This document shows positions 32,835 to 34,512 of a DNA stretch of 34,512 bases, piece by piece. Each line of letters begins with the position of its first letter. Within the stretch, counting starts at the first letter, position 1. Origin of the DNA: an uncultured Saprospiraceae bacterium (GTDB lineage: Bacteria > Bacteroidota > Bacteroidia > Chitinophagales > Saprospiraceae); NCBI GenBank assembly GCA_938015415.1, contig CALLPK010000133.1, positions 1-34,512 on the forward strand, in the 5' to 3' direction. Under the pieces are notes generated by a model, which was not told where the DNA came from, made no database searches, and saw only the letters and a list, made by a program, of their open reading frames with translations. A program made the position numbers and the translations under genes.

Positions 32835-34454
32835 CTACTCCAAAAATTGCAGGGTAGCCAATTTAAACTTCTTTCCTCTCTCACCGAATAAAATCATTTC
32901 CCGTTTTCCGGTTTGTCGGGATACTTTAGGTCGGAAAAGTAAATTGTCTTGTTCGTTATTAATCAGGGGAGACATTTCCAGACTACCATCGCGGTTGATC
33001 TGCGCGAGGGAAATAAGCGTCCGTCTGGTACTTCCGGAAAAACCATAAAGTTTATCATCATCATTGTTATAATTACGCGAGTCGTCATTGAAAATAAAAA
33101 ATAATTTGTCACGAACAATAGACATAGCGTACGAAGAAAAATAACCACCATCATTGCGGGTTTCCTGTTCTTTAGGAATTCGGGTAGCCCAGTCAATCTC
33201 TCCGTTGGGTTTAATATTCGCTACAATCAAATCATTGTAATGGTAGTAATAATCGGTCTGATTTACGCCGCCACCACCAAAACGGTTTCCAGCAAAATTG
33301 TCAAAGGAATTGACGATGTCTACGTAATATTGCTCTCCCACCAAAACGGCTCCTCCGTCGTTGCGCAGGATCAGGTGATCAAGTGAGAAGGACCTGAGTT
33401 CTGCCTGTTTTTCCACATCACCGGATTGTTCCGCTCTTTCAGCGCGGGATCGTTTACGATTGGACAGATCAGCGGTCAATAAATCGAAATCAAATTCTTT
33501 GGTATTATTGGCGTATACTTCTTCGGTGACCGGATCGAGTCGAAAAAAGTAAGTGCCACGAGCGCTGGAAGTTCCTTTTTGAGAATAAAAACCCGCAAAA
33601 ACCAAATGGCCATCATTGGCAATTTTAAAAGTTAAATCAGTGATGAAATAATTTTTCAATTCTAATGGATACTCTACAAATTTTTCTCCCGTAGCGGAGT
33701 ATGCCAAGATGGTGTAGCGATAGTTGGCCCTTCCTCTTTTAATTTCTTTAGACCCTTTGTCAAAGACGGTATTGAGAATATATACGTTTCCGTCGTTGTC
33801 AATTTCAAAGCTTTCGATATTGACGTTTTGGTCGGGGTAGGGCAGCTTAATTTCTTTTTCCCAAAGCGGTGTCATATCCTGATCGTAGACGTAAATGGAA
33901 AAAGTTTCCTGCGTTTTGCGACGCTCGGGATTTTGATTGTAAATTAATAATTTAGAACTATCTTTGGAAATGCTAAAATCAAAATAGCCTTCGGCGGCTC
34001 GATTTTTAGTTGGATTTTCGGCTACTTTGGTCAGTTTTCTGGAAGGTGTTAAACGGCTATAACTGACTTCCTGTGCAAAAAGATAATTAATTTTTTTAGC
34101 TTCATTGTTGAAAGAAGTAAATAAATACATCTTACCACCAAAAGGAATGATGCTTTCAAACTCCACTCTTTTTTTATTGTACTTCATGTCCAGTTTGACG
34201 GACTTACGAAGTTTCATCTGTGGCGTATAATGCTCCAGATAGATTTTACTAGGACCATCAAACCCCTGTTGTTTTGTTCTTTCCCGCAGGGCATAAATGC
34301 CCGTTTCGTTGGAAGTGATGATCTTTGAAAGATAGGTTTTGGAAGGTTCGCTGAGTTCTTGTCCCCAGGTTAGTCGTGTTTTCCCGTCAGGTTGTGCCGA
34401 GAGCAGCGTAAATATTCCAAAAGTAAAAAAGAGGCTTAAAAAAGATATACGCAT
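32835..34454 (-). CDS. Secreted protein, possible beta-propeller, unknown function
   Basis: 539 aa with a signal peptide (RISFLSLFFTFGIFTLLSAQ) and no T9SS sorting domain at the C-terminus (it ends FKLATLQFLE). The mature part repeats a beta-strand pattern with short acidic turns (KMYLFTSFNNEAKKINYLFA, NDGNVYILNTVFDKGSKEI, ANDGHLVFAGFYSQKGTSSA, RNDGGAVLVGEQYYVDIV), as in propeller-like secreted proteins of Bacteroidota. A low-complexity acidic, Asn-rich stretch (FIFNDDSRNYNNDDDKLYGF) is near residue ~460. I recognise no specific family; a periplasmic or surface location is expected. Confidence 0.8.
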   Translation of the reverse strand: MRISFLSLFFTFGIFTLLSAQPDGKTRLTWGQELSEPSKTYLSKIITSNETGIYALRERTKQQGFDGPSKIYLEHYTPQMKLRKSVKLDMKYNKKRVEFESIIPFGGKMYLFTSFNNEAKKINYLFAQEVSYSRLTPSRKLTKVAENPTKNRAAEGYFDFSISKDSSKLLIYNQNPERRKTQETFSIYVYDQDMTPLWEKEIKLPYPDQNVNIESFEIDNDGNVYILNTVFDKGSKEIKRGRANYRYTILAYSATGEKFVEYPLELKNYFITDLTFKIANDGHLVFAGFYSQKGTSSARGTYFFRLDPVTEEVYANNTKEFDFDLLTADLSNRKRSRAERAEQSGDVEKQAELRSFSLDHLILRNDGGAVLVGEQYYVDIVNSFDNFAGNRFGGGGVNQTDYYYHYNDLIVANIKPNGEIDWATRIPKEQETRNDGGYFSSYAMSIVRDKLFFIFNDDSRNYNNDDDKLYGFSGSTRRTLISLAQINRDGSLEMSPLINNEQDNLLFRPKVSRQTGKREMILFGERGKKFKLATLQFLE

Positions 34455-34512
34455 GTTTAATATTTTATGATGAAGTTGTGTAAAACAACCACAAAAAGTA
34501 GATGATTTTCTA

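Noticed and set aside
1-34512. Looked for CRISPR arrays, tRNA or rRNA genes, transposases, phage genes and toxin-antitoxin pairs
   Set aside because: None recognised. The palindromic elements are not CRISPR-like: no regular short repeats with unique spacers.

Overview
The window looks like a chromosomal stretch from a Bacteroidota bacterium, most likely the Saprospiria/Lewinella side of the phylum (inference, not checked by search). The support is: several secreted proteins ending in type IX secretion (T9SS) C-terminal domains of both type A and type B, SprB-like and HYR-like repeats, A-rich leaders with few Shine-Dalgarno sites, and several matches to the Bacteroidota promoter consensus TTG-N19-20-TAnnTTTG (clearest at 2214-2244).

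Layout. 1-1409: the 3' end of a large T9SS cargo gene and a small HYR/T9SS protein, each followed by a strong terminator hairpin. 1420-3819: a beta-barrel-like protein, a membrane-anchored GH73-fold protein whose usual catalytic Glu position is His, and an SH3b protein. 3940-7393: dprA, an alkaline phosphatase lipoprotein and a Tas-type aldo/keto reductase. 7429-7628 and 13721-13911 hold two copies of a ~195-bp palindromic intergenic element. 7656-9370: lipA behind a barrel-like protein gene. 9517-11314: a three-gene unit of coiled-coil protein, longin/roadblock-like protein and Rab-like small GTPase, the most interesting gene set here. 11470-13696: upp and a sodium:solute symporter. 13941-18035: a 1364-aa secreted adhesin-like protein with a cohesin-like domain, about nine SprB-like repeats and a gliding-motility C-terminal domain. 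18331-20775: hutI and a thioredoxin-SPOR fusion. 21104-26549: fabH-efp-accB-accC plus an MsbA-like ABC exporter, a lipid-synthesis and translation cluster. 26698-27837: another T9SS type A protein. 28034-29891: TrhA/hemolysin III and an ACC deaminase/D-cysteine desulfhydrase, with a possible 17-codon leader peptide and hairpins between them. 30025-34454: a TPR/PD40/SPOR-like envelope protein, purN and a secreted propeller-like protein, with a third palindromic element between the last two.

Much of the window is housekeeping metabolism (lipoate, fatty acid, purine and pyrimidine salvage, histidine degradation) interleaved with envelope and secreted proteins. No CRISPR array, tRNA, rRNA, phage or transposase gene was seen. 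The accessory signal is in the GTPase module, the family of intergenic palindromes at gene ends, and envelope proteins with unusual domain pairings.
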